NCBI RefSeq assembly: GCF_014641595.1
Contig: NZ_BMIA01000001.1
Span: 2,046,426 to 2,110,425 of the forward strand
Direction of reading: 5' to 3'
DNA length: 64,000 nucleotides
Source of the DNA: Dyadobacter endophyticus
Lineage (GTDB): Bacteria > Bacteroidota > Bacteroidia > Cytophagales > Spirosomataceae
Shown: positions 8,489 to 17,098 of the stretch, piece by piece
How positions within the stretch are numbered: the first letter of the stretch is position 1
Layout: each line of letters begins with the position of its first letter
Position numbers and translations under genes: made by a program
The notes under the pieces: generated by a model
The model's input: only the letters and a program-made list of their open reading frames with translations
What the model was told of the DNA's origin: nothing
Databases searched by the model: none

Positions 8489-9760
8489 TCAGACTTCCTC
8501 CACCACCGGTTGCACGGCTTTCGGAGCGGGAATGACGACCATCGTGATCACGGTGGCAAGCACCAGCGCAACAGCCATCAATGTGTAGGAGGCATTGAAA
8601 TTCCCCGTTTCGCTATTGAGATAACCAACAAGATAAGACCCTGCAAATGAGCCCAGCGCACCCAAGCTATTGATAAGCCCGATAGCTCCTCCAATCACAT
8701 TCTTCGGTAATATCTCGGCGATGGCCGCAAAAAACGGCCCGTAAGGCGTATATAACGCGCCTCCCGCGACTACCAGCAATGCGTACGCTAGCCAGAAATG
8801 GTCCGTACCGATCCAGACCGCCGCATACAGGCATACCGCCGCAATAAGCAGGAAAGGCCAGACGAACACTTTCCGGTTTCCGGTTTTATCCGAAAAATAG
8901 GACGCGGCAAGCATCCCTATCACAGCAAATACATAAGGAACCGACGCCAGCCAGCCGGTGGTGACCATGCTCATATTGGGAGCGGCTTTGATGATCGATG
9001 GCAGCCACATCACAAAGCCATAAACCCCGACGCTCCACAGCAGGTATTGCAGGCAAAGCAGGATCACTTTGGTGGATTTGAATGCCTCCGCATAGTTTTT
9101 AACCGGTTTGATACCCGCCTGCTCTGCTTTTAACTTTTCCTCAATGGCGATCTTTTCTTCCCGCGTCAGCCATTTCGCATCCATGGGCCGCTCATCGATG
9201 AGCTTCCACCAGATAAACGCCCACACAATCCCCGGCGCGCCCTGAATGATGAACATCCATCGCCAACCCAGCGATTCGATCAGATAGCCTGAAAGTACCG
9301 ACATCCAAAGCACTGTCACGGGATTACCTAATATCAAAAAAGTGTTTGCCCGGGAGCGTTCTTCTTTCGTAAACCATTGACTCAGCAGGATCAACATCGC
9401 CGGCATTACCGCGCTTTCGACCACGCCGAGCATGAAACGAATGACGATCAGCACCGTCGCGTTGTTGACCATCCCCGTAGCCGCCGCCAACGCTCCCCAG
9501 AGGATCAATGAAATGAATATCAGCTTCTTAGCTGTGCGCGTAGCCGCATAATGTGCACCGGGGATCTGGAAAAAGAAATAACCCAGAAAGAACAGCGAGC
9601 TCAGCAGCGTAGAGGTGTTGGGATTAATGTGCAGGTCATCGGCCATCCCGCCCGCGACGGCGAAGCCAAAATTGGCGCGGTCGAGGTATGCGAGGCTGTA
9701 TGTGACGAAAACAACGGGGATAATCCGGTACCAGCGTACCTGGGCGAGTTGCGGTTTCAT
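8489..9760 (-). CDS. MFS transporter, anion:cation symporter family (sugar-acid type)
   Basis: A 423-residue inner-membrane transporter with twelve predicted helices. The first helix carries TYSLAYLDRANFGFAVAGGM, which is the D-R-x-N-x-G signature of the ACS family that takes up hexuronates, glucarate, galactonate and tartrate by H+ symport. The helix 2-3 loop has the family motif in the form YAATRTAKKLI, and the central loop is charged (DERPMDAKWLTREEK). Exact substrate cannot be read from sequence. It follows the histidine kinase gene by 35 bases on the same strand, so it may be in the regulator's operon. The window also holds glucarate dehydratase (62.4 kb), which makes a sugar acid a reasonable substrate (inference). 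Confidence 0.85.
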   Translation of the reverse strand: MKPQLAQVRWYRIIPVVFVTYSLAYLDRANFGFAVAGGMADDLHINPNTSTLLSSLFFLGYFFFQIPGAHYAATRTAKKLIFISLILWGALAAATGMVNNATVLIVIRFMLGVVESAVMPAMLILLSQWFTKEERSRANTFLILGNPVTVLWMSVLSGYLIESLGWRWMFIIQGAPGIVWAFIWWKLIDERPMDAKWLTREEKIAIEEKLKAEQAGIKPVKNYAEAFKSTKVILLCLQYLLWSVGVYGFVMWLPSIIKAAPNMSMVTTGWLASVPYVFAVIGMLAASYFSDKTGNRKVFVWPFLLIAAVCLYAAVWIGTDHFWLAYALLVVAGGALYTPYGPFFAAIAEILPKNVIGGAIGLINSLGALGSFAGSYLVGYLNSETGNFNASYTLMAVALVLATVITMVVIPAPKAVQPVVEEV

Positions 9761-9795
9761 GCAGGATTCAGGAAGTGATATGCACTAAAACGCAA

Positions 9796-11679
9796 TTACC
9801 CGTCGGTTCTACCATCGGGGATTAAAAACTGCGTATAGAATACCCCCGCCTCCCCCAGCGCCTCCTTGCAGATGGTCAGCACCTGCTCCACCGGCGACGC
9901 AAAATCTGTCGCGACGGTCGTTTCGCTTTCGAGAATGTCCAGCGGCTCGTCCAGCAATGCATTCAGGCCCATAATTGAAATGGTAGTTTTGATTCCGTGG
10001 GCAATGCGGCGTATCTCTCCCGGGTCGCGCTTTCCGGCGGCCGCGGATAATGCTTCCAGCTCGCGCGGCATCAGGTGCAGGAATTGTTCAGTGACGAGCT
10101 TTTCATAAATCGTGTCGCCGTTGCTGATTTCCCGCATATAGTTGAGGTCTATCACCTTGAAAGCATTCTCGGGCGAGCCGTTTGCAGATGTGGGCGTGGT
10201 ATAGCTCGTAAAAATCCTGTCGAGCTCGCTTTCCCTCACGGGTTTGGCAATATGGTCGTTCATTCCGAGGCGGACGCATTTTTCTTTTTCCCCTTCCATG
10301 GCATGGGCCGTCATGGCAACGACGGGAATGGTGAGTTTCAGTTCCTCGCGTATGATCCGCGTAGCCGTGTAACCATCCATCCCCGGCATTTGGATATCCA
10401 TAAAAACCAGGTCAAAGGGCTCATTGCGCAGCATTTCAACGGCTTCATGCCCGTTTACTGCCAGCCGCGCCTCTATTGCCCGCTCTTCCATCAGACGCAT
10501 CATGAGCCCCTGATTGATGACATGGTCTTCGGCAATCAACACACGGAGCCCGGGCCTGCGTGGATGTGTTTCCGCCGCGGGGGTATCCACTGGGGGCCGC
10601 TCGCTCACCGCCGTAATCCGGTAGGGAATCGTCACCTTCACGGAAGTACCCTCGCCCGGCTTGCTCGTTACGCTAATACGCCCGTCCTGCAAATGCACGA
10701 GGTCGCGTACGATGGACAAGCCCAGCCCTGTACCGCCAAATTGCCGGGTGGTAGAGTCCTCCGCCTGCCGGAAGCGCTCGAAAATCGTTTCCAGCCGTGC
10801 GCTTTCGATACCTATGCCCGTATCTTTCACCTCGAAGGTAAGATCTATCCGGCCGCCGTCAATACGGTCGACAGTTACCCGAAGGTTTACTTCGCCTTTT
10901 TCGGTGAATTTAAATGCGTTGCTTACCAGGTTGACCAGAATCTGCGTCAGCCTGGTGGGGTCACCTGTAATTGTTTCAGGGATTTCCGGGTCGAAATGCA
11001 CCAGGAGCGGCACCTGTTTTTCCGCCGATCGATGGTGAAACATGGTGCCCACCGAATGTACCAGCGCCTCGGGGTCGAACGGCACATGTTCGATCCGCAT
11101 CATGCCGGATTCTATTTTGGACAGGTCGAGAATGTCGTTCACGATCGCCAGCAGCGTTTCACCGGATTGCTGTACCGTACTGATATGCAAGCGAGTATCC
11201 GCGTCAAGTTTTTTCTTTTGGAGCAAATTGGTGTAACCCAAAATCGCATTCAGCGGCGTCCGGATCTCGTGGCTCATATTCGCCAGGAAATTCTCCTTTA
11301 CCAGCACCGCCTCTTTCAGCTTCCGTTCACTGATATTGAGCTGGCCGATCAGCTCGGCTTGTTTCTTCATGCGACCGATAATGATCGCAAAAACGGCTGT
11401 AAGCAATGCCAGCACGCCTACGATCACATACAGGTTCCAACGAAGGACCCGCTGGCCGCTTTGGTCAACGGCGTCCATTTTCCTCGCCAGCGTAGCCCGA
11501 CTGATGCTATCGGCCTGGTGTGAAAGCCCGCTGCCCATCCGGTACTCGTCGAGCAAGTTTTCGTTGGCGCTGATGAGTTCTTCCAAATTGCGCCGCGTCA
11601 TGTACTGCACGGCGATCAACGCCAGTACGGCGGCTACAAACCCAATGGTAATATAGATGACGAGCGTGCGGATTCGCAT
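9796..11679 (-). CDS. Hybrid sensor histidine kinase with receiver and HPt domains
   Basis: A 627-residue inner-membrane kinase. Helices at about 5-25 and 81-102 enclose a short periplasmic loop of about 55 residues, too small for a known sensor domain. Then come HisKA with NMSHEIRTPLNAILGYTN (phospho-acceptor H137), a HATPase_c domain with N-box NLVSNAFKF, G1 DTGIGI and G2 GGTGLGLS (250-350), a receiver domain with acceptor D428 in VFMDIQMPGMDG, and a C-terminal HPt domain with H561 in RRIAHGIKTT. It therefore has all steps of a phosphorelay except the output. The gene lies 18 bases after the LytTR response regulator, which is the likely output, and 35 bases before the MFS gene. The signal is unknown. 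Confidence 0.93.
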   Translation of the reverse strand: MRIRTLVIYITIGFVAAVLALIAVQYMTRRNLEELISANENLLDEYRMGSGLSHQADSISRATLARKMDAVDQSGQRVLRWNLYVIVGVLALLTAVFAIIIGRMKKQAELIGQLNISERKLKEAVLVKENFLANMSHEIRTPLNAILGYTNLLQKKKLDADTRLHISTVQQSGETLLAIVNDILDLSKIESGMMRIEHVPFDPEALVHSVGTMFHHRSAEKQVPLLVHFDPEIPETITGDPTRLTQILVNLVSNAFKFTEKGEVNLRVTVDRIDGGRIDLTFEVKDTGIGIESARLETIFERFRQAEDSTTRQFGGTGLGLSIVRDLVHLQDGRISVTSKPGEGTSVKVTIPYRITAVSERPPVDTPAAETHPRRPGLRVLIAEDHVINQGLMMRLMEERAIEARLAVNGHEAVEMLRNEPFDLVFMDIQMPGMDGYTATRIIREELKLTIPVVAMTAHAMEGEKEKCVRLGMNDHIAKPVRESELDRIFTSYTTPTSANGSPENAFKVIDLNYMREISNGDTIYEKLVTEQFLHLMPRELEALSAAAGKRDPGEIRRIAHGIKTTISIMGLNALLDEPLDILESETTVATDFASPVEQVLTICKEALGEAGVFYTQFLIPDGRTDG

Positions 11680-11697
11680 GGATTCAGCTTTTCAAAA

Positions 11698-12396
11698 TCA
11701 CAACATATTCAGCCGGCGGTTCAACGCCGCGCGGTAGGTATCGGCCACGGGCACCATTTTCTTGTTAATAATAAGCGTGCCACCCTCGATGGTATCGATT
11801 TTACCCACCTGAATAATGAATGACCGGTGCACCCGCAGGAATTTCGATTCGGGAAGCTTCGATTCGACGTCCTTTAAGGAAGCGTGTACCGAGTAAAATT
11901 TTTCGAGGGTGTAAAGTTTGACATAATCTCCCATTGCCTCGGCATACAGTATATCCCCAATTTTCAGCCGACGGACGATGTTTGAATCCCTGATAAATAG
12001 GAAACTGTCGTCCTCCATCCTTACCTCCTGCTTTTTACTCCTGAAAATTTCACGCGCCTTTTCGATGGCTTGCAAAAAGCGGGCGGGGGTCACCGGTTTG
12101 GTGATGTAATCGGCCACATTGAGTTCGAATGCTTCGGCAGCGTAATCCTTTTTAGAGGTAGTGAATATGATGACCGGATTTTTAGTACCCAGACTCCTGA
12201 CCAGTTCAATACCCGTCATTCCATCCATTTCAATATCGAGCAGGAGGAGATCAACCTGTTCGTCCATGATCTTCCGGTAGGCATCCATTGCATTCTCGCA
12301 TTCGCCCACGAGTACCAGCTCTTTGTCTTGCTTGACAAGTTGTTTTAAAGTGGTGCGGGCGATAATGTTATCGTCGATCACCAGGCAATTCATCAT
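11698..12396 (-). CDS. LytTR-family response regulator
   Basis: A 232-residue cytosolic regulator. Residues 1-120 are a receiver domain with VIDDN at the start, acceptor D54 in LLLLDIEMDGMTG, and the TTSKKDYAAEAF and ITKPV segments. Residues 130-232 are a LytTR DNA-binding domain (ILYAEAMGDYVKLYTLEKFYSVHASLKDVESKLP, then FLRVHRSFIIQVGKI). Such regulators bind paired sites upstream of target genes. It heads the minus-strand run of kinase, MFS transporter, SGNH hydrolase and quinoprotein, so it is probably part of their control. Either of the two adjacent Met codons at the N-terminus could be the start. Confidence 0.92.
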   Translation of the reverse strand: MMNCLVIDDNIIARTTLKQLVKQDKELVLVGECENAMDAYRKIMDEQVDLLLLDIEMDGMTGIELVRSLGTKNPVIIFTTSKKDYAAEAFELNVADYITKPVTPARFLQAIEKAREIFRSKKQEVRMEDDSFLFIRDSNIVRRLKIGDILYAEAMGDYVKLYTLEKFYSVHASLKDVESKLPESKFLRVHRSFIIQVGKIDTIEGGTLIINKKMVPVADTYRAALNRRLNML

Positions 12397-12530
12397 TATC
12401 GGTCCGAGTTAGGTTAGAGTAATGCTAAAACCAATGTAGCGAAAAGAAATCATAAAGACACTTTTGCCCATTCCACCGACGACTTTTGCCCTTCTGCCTA
12501 CCCGCTGTTTCCCACGTTGGCTTCACCAGC

Positions 12531-12538
12531 TAGTTTTG
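12531..12538 (+). promoter_or_regulatory. Candidate -7 element TAGTTTTG
   Basis: An exact TAnnTTTG match 40 bases before the start codon of the secreted protein at 12579. A TTG at 12517-12519 is closer than the usual -33 distance. Confidence 0.45.
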
Positions 12539-12578
12539 GATCATTCAAACGATCATCCACCAAAAACATAGCATCACA

Positions 12579-13112
12579 ATGAGAACTTTCATCACTTCCG
12601 CAATCATCGCCGCATTGGCAATCACAGGAGCTCAGGCACAAACCGTCGCCCAGGACGTTAAAAAAGAACACCGTGCCGAAAAACGCGCCGAGGCACGCCA
12701 CGAGGTAAGCGCCCGCTCCAAAGACAGCTTCTATGCCGATTTCGGTACAGTACCCGACGCCAAATGGTTGAGAGGCCCCCTATTCGACGAGGTGACGTTC
12801 ACCAAAGACGGCCAGAAACAGACCGCCTATTACGACAACCATTTCATCCTCGTTGGTACTACTGCTGACAAAAAATTCGCAGACGTCCCTGCCAAAGCGC
12901 AAAAAGAGATCGAAAAACAATTTAAAGGCTACGCGATCGGCGCTGTGGTGGAATACAAAGACAACGAGAACAACGATACCAACATGCTGCTCTACGGCAC
13001 CCAGTTCGAGGACGCCGACCACTACTTCGTGACCGTTTCCAAAGGCAAAGAAGCAGACGTGCTGATGGTCAAAACAGACGGCGAGGTCTCGTTTTTTAGC
13101 ACTTTAAAATAG
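12579..13112 (+). CDS. Small secreted protein of unknown function
   Basis: A 177-residue protein with a clear signal peptide (MRTFITSAIIAALAITGAQAQ). After it comes a very charged stretch rich in K, E, R and A (residues 28-48, KKEHRAEKRAEARHE), then a compact alpha/beta region of about 120 residues that ends in VLMVKTDGEVSFFSTLK. The size, the repeated VxFTKDGQKQTAYYD-type strands and the lone exported domain recall the small periplasmic PepSY-like proteins of Bacteroidota, but I cannot assign it with confidence. It is a single gene with its own TAGTTTTG promoter and ends directly at an unusual purine/pyrimidine hairpin. Confidence 0.8.
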   Translation: MRTFITSAIIAALAITGAQAQTVAQDVKKEHRAEKRAEARHEVSARSKDSFYADFGTVPDAKWLRGPLFDEVTFTKDGQKQTAYYDNHFILVGTTADKKFADVPAKAQKEIEKQFKGYAIGAVVEYKDNENNDTNMLLYGTQFEDADHYFVTVSKGKEADVLMVKTDGEVSFFSTLK

Positions 13113-13213
13113 GAGGAGGAAAGGAGGGAAAGGAGGGAAAGGGAGGAAGGGGAAGATAGGATTTTCTCTTTCCTCCCTTTCCTCCCTTTCCTCCCTTTCC
13201 TCCCTTCTTCCCT
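13111..13213. repeat. Purine/pyrimidine inverted repeat of 9-mers between convergent genes
   Basis: A nearly pure purine tract (13111-13156), built from GGAGGGAAA units, is followed after a short AT-rich spacer by the complementary pyrimidine tract (13162-13213), built from CCTCCCTTT units. Together they can form a hairpin of over 30 bp. Each strand also has enough G-runs for a quadruplex: on the plus strand at 13126-13128, 13135-13137, 13141-13143 and 13149-13152; on the minus strand opposite the C-runs at 13175-13177, 13184-13186, 13193-13195, 13202-13204 and 13210-13212. It overlaps the stop codons of both flanking genes and probably ends transcription from both sides. Confidence 0.8.
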
Positions 13214-15038
13214 ATTTCAACACCTTCTTCATCTTCCGAAAAATCTCAGTATTCTCGTAGATCCCTCTAAAATCCAGGGAATGCGGGCCGTAGGCGAATA
13301 CGGGTACCATAATGCCCGTGTGGTCGCCGGTGCTGAACTGGCCGTCGACGTAGCCGGTTTTCAGGTTGCCGTCCAGGAGCGTCAGGCCGCCGGTTTCGTG
13401 GTCGGCAGTGACGATAACGAGCGTTTCACCGTTGGAATCGGCGAAGCGGAGCGCCTCTCCCACCAGTTTATCGAAATCCAGCATTTCCGTGACTACGTAC
13501 GGAACGATGTTCGCGTGGCCGCCATAATCCACCTGCGCGCCTTCGGCCATTATAAAGAAGCCTTTTGGGTTCGATTGCAGCGATTGAAGTGTTTTTTGAA
13601 ATGAATCTTTCAGGAAATCGCCCCGGCCGTTTAGCATGGAAACAGTGTGCTTATCGTCCAGTAAGACGAACGGCGCCTTCATCTGCGCAAGGTCATTCCA
13701 GTTGTCGGACACCTGAAAACCTTTTGCTTTGAGAGAGTCAACGGTTTTTGTTTTGGCAAAATGGCTGTAACCTCCGCCGATCAGTACATCGACGGGTTCT
13801 TTCAGGAAATCCGTCGCGATCTCGTCCATCTGGCTCCGCTCGGGCCGGTGCGCGTAAAATGCGGCGGGAGTAGCGTCGGTAATGTCGCCGGCGGAAATCA
13901 GGGCCGACTTCCGGCCTGTTGCTTTGACCTGACGGATGATGGACGGTACCGCTACCAGATTAGAATCGACGCCAATCGCGCGGTTCCGGGTTTTATTGCC
14001 GCTTGCGAACGCTGTGGCGCCCGCCGCGGAATCGGTGATATAATTGTCCGAAGAAGCCGTTTTGGAAAAACCGATATTCAGGAACTTACCCAGATTCAGC
14101 TCACCACGGTTGGCCGTCAGCCCCGAATAGATTTGGGCCAAACCCATTCCGTCGCCAATCAGCAGGATAATGTTCTTCACCTTGCCAAGTGCGTCGTTGT
14201 TTTTGTAGGTGGGTTGATAAGGTTTGTAAAACCCGGTCGATTTGTATTCGGCGTTCTTGCGGCCACTCAGAAATGTACCCAGCTCTGCCACGTGGTCGGT
14301 ATTGACATAATCCACACCCAGGTTCATCAGCACCTTCCAGGCATTGATATTATCGGGACTGGCCCAAAAACGGAATGGCTTGCCCATGGCATGTGCCTGT
14401 GAAATCACCTCCACAAGCGCTTTGCGGTCTTTTTCCACGGGAATACCCTTCCCGTTCCATTGTGAATACTTATGGAAGTCCTGGCTGATCATCCCGAGTC
14501 GGGCCGCCTGCGCCTCCGTATAGCTGGTACCCGGGCGGCCATCAAAGAAAATGTAGGCCGGGTATTGTTCAAATTCTGCCGGTGGGGGTGTGTTACCGCT
14601 TAATATTACTTTCACGGAACCTTTCGGGGCAAGCAACGCCTCATGCGGCGCCAATGCTTTCACCAATGCCGGCAAAGTCGTTTTATAGGTAGTTTTAAGA
14701 TCAACCAGCAGGGTCATTACCCGGTTTTTATCCTTGTAGATAGTTCCCTGGTTTTTAGACACCTGCTTAATAATCTGCTGCAAATACAATTTATCCAAAG
14801 TGCGGTCAGCACTGATGTCCTTGGAATCGTGAGCGACGAAAAGGGTGTCGTTTCGTAAATGTACATCAGCTTCCACCGAGCCGAACTGCTGCTGGTAAGC
14901 CAGTACAAACGGTGCCGCCTGCAAGTAATCGTTATGCGAATGCGCGCGCGACAATGGGTTTTCGGCGCTGCTCTGGGCAGACACGACCCAGGGTAAAAGG
15001 GCAAAGAAAGGAATTGATAGTCGAAAAAAAGCTTTCAT
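13212..15038 (-). CDS. GDPD-like / alkaline phosphatase fusion, secreted
   Basis: A 608-residue exported protein. I chose the ATG at 15038, which starts a standard signal peptide (MKAFFRLSIPFFALLPWVVSAQ); an upstream ATG at 15089 would place 17 polar residues before it. Residues about 25-270 are a phosphodiesterase-like TIM barrel with AHSHNDY, GSVEADVHLRNDTLFVAHD and VNTDHV, the pattern of the PI-PLC/GDPD superfamily. Residues about 290-608 are a minimal alkaline phosphatase with IILLIGDGMG, the catalytic serine in ITDSAAGATAFASG, and the metal ligands in TADHETGG and TGDHTG. The combination could release phosphate from glycerophosphodiesters in two steps (inference). It is a single gene, divergent from the EEP-family enzyme at 15288. 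Confidence 0.87.
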   Translation of the reverse strand: MKAFFRLSIPFFALLPWVVSAQSSAENPLSRAHSHNDYLQAAPFVLAYQQQFGSVEADVHLRNDTLFVAHDSKDISADRTLDKLYLQQIIKQVSKNQGTIYKDKNRVMTLLVDLKTTYKTTLPALVKALAPHEALLAPKGSVKVILSGNTPPPAEFEQYPAYIFFDGRPGTSYTEAQAARLGMISQDFHKYSQWNGKGIPVEKDRKALVEVISQAHAMGKPFRFWASPDNINAWKVLMNLGVDYVNTDHVAELGTFLSGRKNAEYKSTGFYKPYQPTYKNNDALGKVKNIILLIGDGMGLAQIYSGLTANRGELNLGKFLNIGFSKTASSDNYITDSAAGATAFASGNKTRNRAIGVDSNLVAVPSIIRQVKATGRKSALISAGDITDATPAAFYAHRPERSQMDEIATDFLKEPVDVLIGGGYSHFAKTKTVDSLKAKGFQVSDNWNDLAQMKAPFVLLDDKHTVSMLNGRGDFLKDSFQKTLQSLQSNPKGFFIMAEGAQVDYGGHANIVPYVVTEMLDFDKLVGEALRFADSNGETLVIVTADHETGGLTLLDGNLKTGYVDGQFSTGDHTGIMVPVFAYGPHSLDFRGIYENTEIFRKMKKVLK

Positions 15039-15259
15039 GAATGGGTGTCCCGGCGGTTTGAACATGTGGTTGGAACCGGGAATAGCCACAAATATCCGTT
15101 GAAATGGCTTTCATCAACCTGCAAATGGCATTTTCATAACAATTATTTAAAACCGCCGGCCAGCTCACAGCCCGTTGCCGATTGCCCCAAAAGAACTCAT
15201 CAAATTGAAAAATAATGTATTCTTAACAATTTGAAATTATCCTGACCATATGCCGCTGG

Positions 15260-15267
15260 TAGTTTTG
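15260..15267 (+). promoter_or_regulatory. Candidate -7 element TAGTTTTG
   Basis: An exact TAnnTTTG match 20 bases before the ATG at 15288. It supports that ATG over the one at 15267, which would lie inside the element. The nearest TTTG upstream (15230-15233) is 26 bases away, farther than usual. Confidence 0.45.
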
Positions 15268-15287
15268 TGCATACCAACCGGCACATT

Positions 15288-16265
15288 ATGCAGGCATATT
15301 TAGTTCTTGATAAAAATAGGGTCCTGAAAACCGTTTCCTGGTTGTTCATCCTCTTCTTCCTCTCGGAAGCCACCCCCGCTACCCGGGAACAGACTGCCAC
15401 CGCTTTTCGGGCAAAGCTTCCACCCGATTCTCTTGATGCAGGCAGTTTTTCCGTGATCACCTACAACATCGCCGGACTACCCCAGCTTATTTGCAGCGCT
15501 ATCACACCAAGAAAAGAAAGCATTTCCGCCATCGGTCGCCTGCTCAACCGCTTCGATATAGCCCATGTACAGGAAGATTTCAATTACAATCAATATCTGT
15601 ACCATGCCGGCAACACACACCCCTTCCGCACCACCTCCAAGGGGGCCGTCATGACCGGCGACGGTCTCAATACCCTTTCGAAATTTCCCGTAAAGCATCT
15701 GCGCCGCATCTCGTGGACGGACTGCACCGGCGCCGATTGCTTCACCCCCAAAGGTTTCACCTATACACGCATAGAAATCGCCCCTACCCGCTTCATTGAC
15801 TTTTACAACGTACACGCCAACGCGTACAACCATCCGCGTGCAGCACTTGCGCGAAGACGCAATATGGAGCAGCTCTCGGCCTATATACAGCTGCATTCAA
15901 CCGGCAATGCGGTAATTGTCATGGGTGATTTGAATGGCCGTTACAGTTTCGAACAGGATAATGTGGATTGGCTGTTGAAGGAGAATGAGTTAAGCGATGC
16001 GTGGGTTAGTCTGCATTGCAAAAATCAGTTGCCGTTCCGCAGCAATGCTATTCCTGCCAGCGATATCCTCAGCCTTACCGATTCATGTGAGACGATCGAC
16101 AAGATACTTTTCCGGAGCAGCGCATTCATTCAACTCAAACCGGCGGCCTATGCATTGGAGAAGGCCATGTTCACCAATGCAAAAGGGTTACCGCTATCGG
16201 ACCATCACCCCGTTTCGGCCCGGTTTGAATGGAAAATTATCAATGATGTAATTGCCTACGACTGA
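15288..16265 (+). CDS. Endonuclease/exonuclease/phosphatase family enzyme, secreted (sphingomyelinase-like)
   Basis: A 325-residue protein. The ATG at 15288 is preferred over 15267 because a -7 element overlaps the latter. After an N-terminal hydrophobic segment (residues about 14-32) the EEP fold shows all its landmarks: VITYNIAGLPQ (metal-site Asn), HVQEDFN (metal-site Glu), FYNVHANAY, VIVMGDLNGRY (Asp and Asn) and the closing SDHHPVSARF. This family includes Mg2+-dependent sphingomyelinases, phosphoinositide phosphatases and DNases; the exported form with NIAGLP is closest in pattern to sphingomyelinase C-like phosphodiesterases. The substrate is not certain. Its 3' end overlaps the 3' end of the converging AraC gene by 10 bases. 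Confidence 0.82.
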   Translation: MQAYLVLDKNRVLKTVSWLFILFFLSEATPATREQTATAFRAKLPPDSLDAGSFSVITYNIAGLPQLICSAITPRKESISAIGRLLNRFDIAHVQEDFNYNQYLYHAGNTHPFRTTSKGAVMTGDGLNTLSKFPVKHLRRISWTDCTGADCFTPKGFTYTRIEIAPTRFIDFYNVHANAYNHPRAALARRRNMEQLSAYIQLHSTGNAVIVMGDLNGRYSFEQDNVDWLLKENELSDAWVSLHCKNQLPFRSNAIPASDILSLTDSCETIDKILFRSSAFIQLKPAAYALEKAMFTNAKGLPLSDHHPVSARFEWKIINDVIAYD

Positions 16266-17065
16266 ACCAGCACCGGAAAATTCTCCACCGTTTCCTGAAT
16301 GCTCTTCCTGAACTGGAACGGGGTAAGCCCGGTAAATTCTTTGAAATTGCGGATGAAATGCGATTGATCGGCATACTCCTGTTCGAAGGCGATGTCGGAA
16401 AGCTTGTCGTACGACTGAGCACGAAGCTGGTTGAGCGAAGCCTGAAAGCGGCAGATTCTTCCAAAAAGCATCGGCGAAAGGCCTATTCCTTCCTGAAAAC
16501 GCCTTTCCAGTGTGCGCTCCGAAACCTGCAATTCCTGCCGCAGGTCCTTCATCGAAACGTTGCCCTGCGACTGGATGATCCGTTGTAATGCATAGCGCGT
16601 GGCCGCTTGCAGGGTATGGTCATTGCGGCAGATCTGCTCCCAGAGGCATTCGGAAAGGATATTTGCCTTTACTTCCACATCGGAGGTACTTTTCAGCCGC
16701 TCCATCAATCGCTTACCATTCAGCAAAAGGTCCAGATCCAGGCAGTCGTCAGTTAGTTCGTTGGAGTCCAGACCGAAGATGGATTTCAGGGCATGAGGAT
16801 AAAAGTAGACCCCGATTGTGCTGAAACTAGCCGGCGAAATGATGCGGGTGTACCTGGTCGATTGCCCGTACATATACACCGGTGAAAGTTGTCTGCCCTC
16901 CTGAAACGACGCGCCCTCCAGTTGCTGGAAAACAATGCCCGGAGAGCCGTCCGCGATGGTCACGAAATGAATCTGCTCATCGGGCTCGCCCGAGCTTTCG
17001 AGCGCCCAATAGTACCGGACGTAGTCTTGCAAATGCGGCGGTGGCTGGATCTGATGGTATTTCAT
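16256..17065 (-). CDS. AraC family transcriptional regulator
   Basis: A 269-residue cytosolic regulator. The start at 17065 (MKYHQIQPPPHLQDYVRYYW) is preferred over 17086 because it matches the common N-terminus of this group. The N-terminal half (1-140) is a sensing domain of the DUF6597 type (VRYYWALE, FQ-QLEGASF, MYGQSTR). The C-terminal half holds two helix-turn-helix units: VSMKDLRQELQVSERTLERRFQEGIGLSP and LSDIAFEQEYADQSHFIRNFKEFTGLTPFQFRK in part. The NmrA-like gene ends 34 bases upstream of this start on the same strand, so the two may be one unit, with that oxidoreductase as its target or partner. Confidence 0.88.
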   Translation of the reverse strand: MKYHQIQPPPHLQDYVRYYWALESSGEPDEQIHFVTIADGSPGIVFQQLEGASFQEGRQLSPVYMYGQSTRYTRIISPASFSTIGVYFYPHALKSIFGLDSNELTDDCLDLDLLLNGKRLMERLKSTSDVEVKANILSECLWEQICRNDHTLQAATRYALQRIIQSQGNVSMKDLRQELQVSERTLERRFQEGIGLSPMLFGRICRFQASLNQLRAQSYDKLSDIAFEQEYADQSHFIRNFKEFTGLTPFQFRKSIQETVENFPVLVQS

Positions 17066-17098
17066 GGCTATTGAGTAGTGAGGCAAGTTACCGATTTT

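Noticed and set aside
10075..11523. A 482-codon open frame on the plus strand opposite the histidine kinase gene.
   Set aside because: It is exactly antisense to a gene with intact kinase, receiver and HPt motifs. Its translation is rich in His, Arg and Cys with no domain, as expected for a shadow frame in GC-rich codons.
13111..13213. Tandem 9-mers considered as a CRISPR-like array.
   Set aside because: There are no unique spacers, the units are too short, and the two halves are complementary and form a hairpin.
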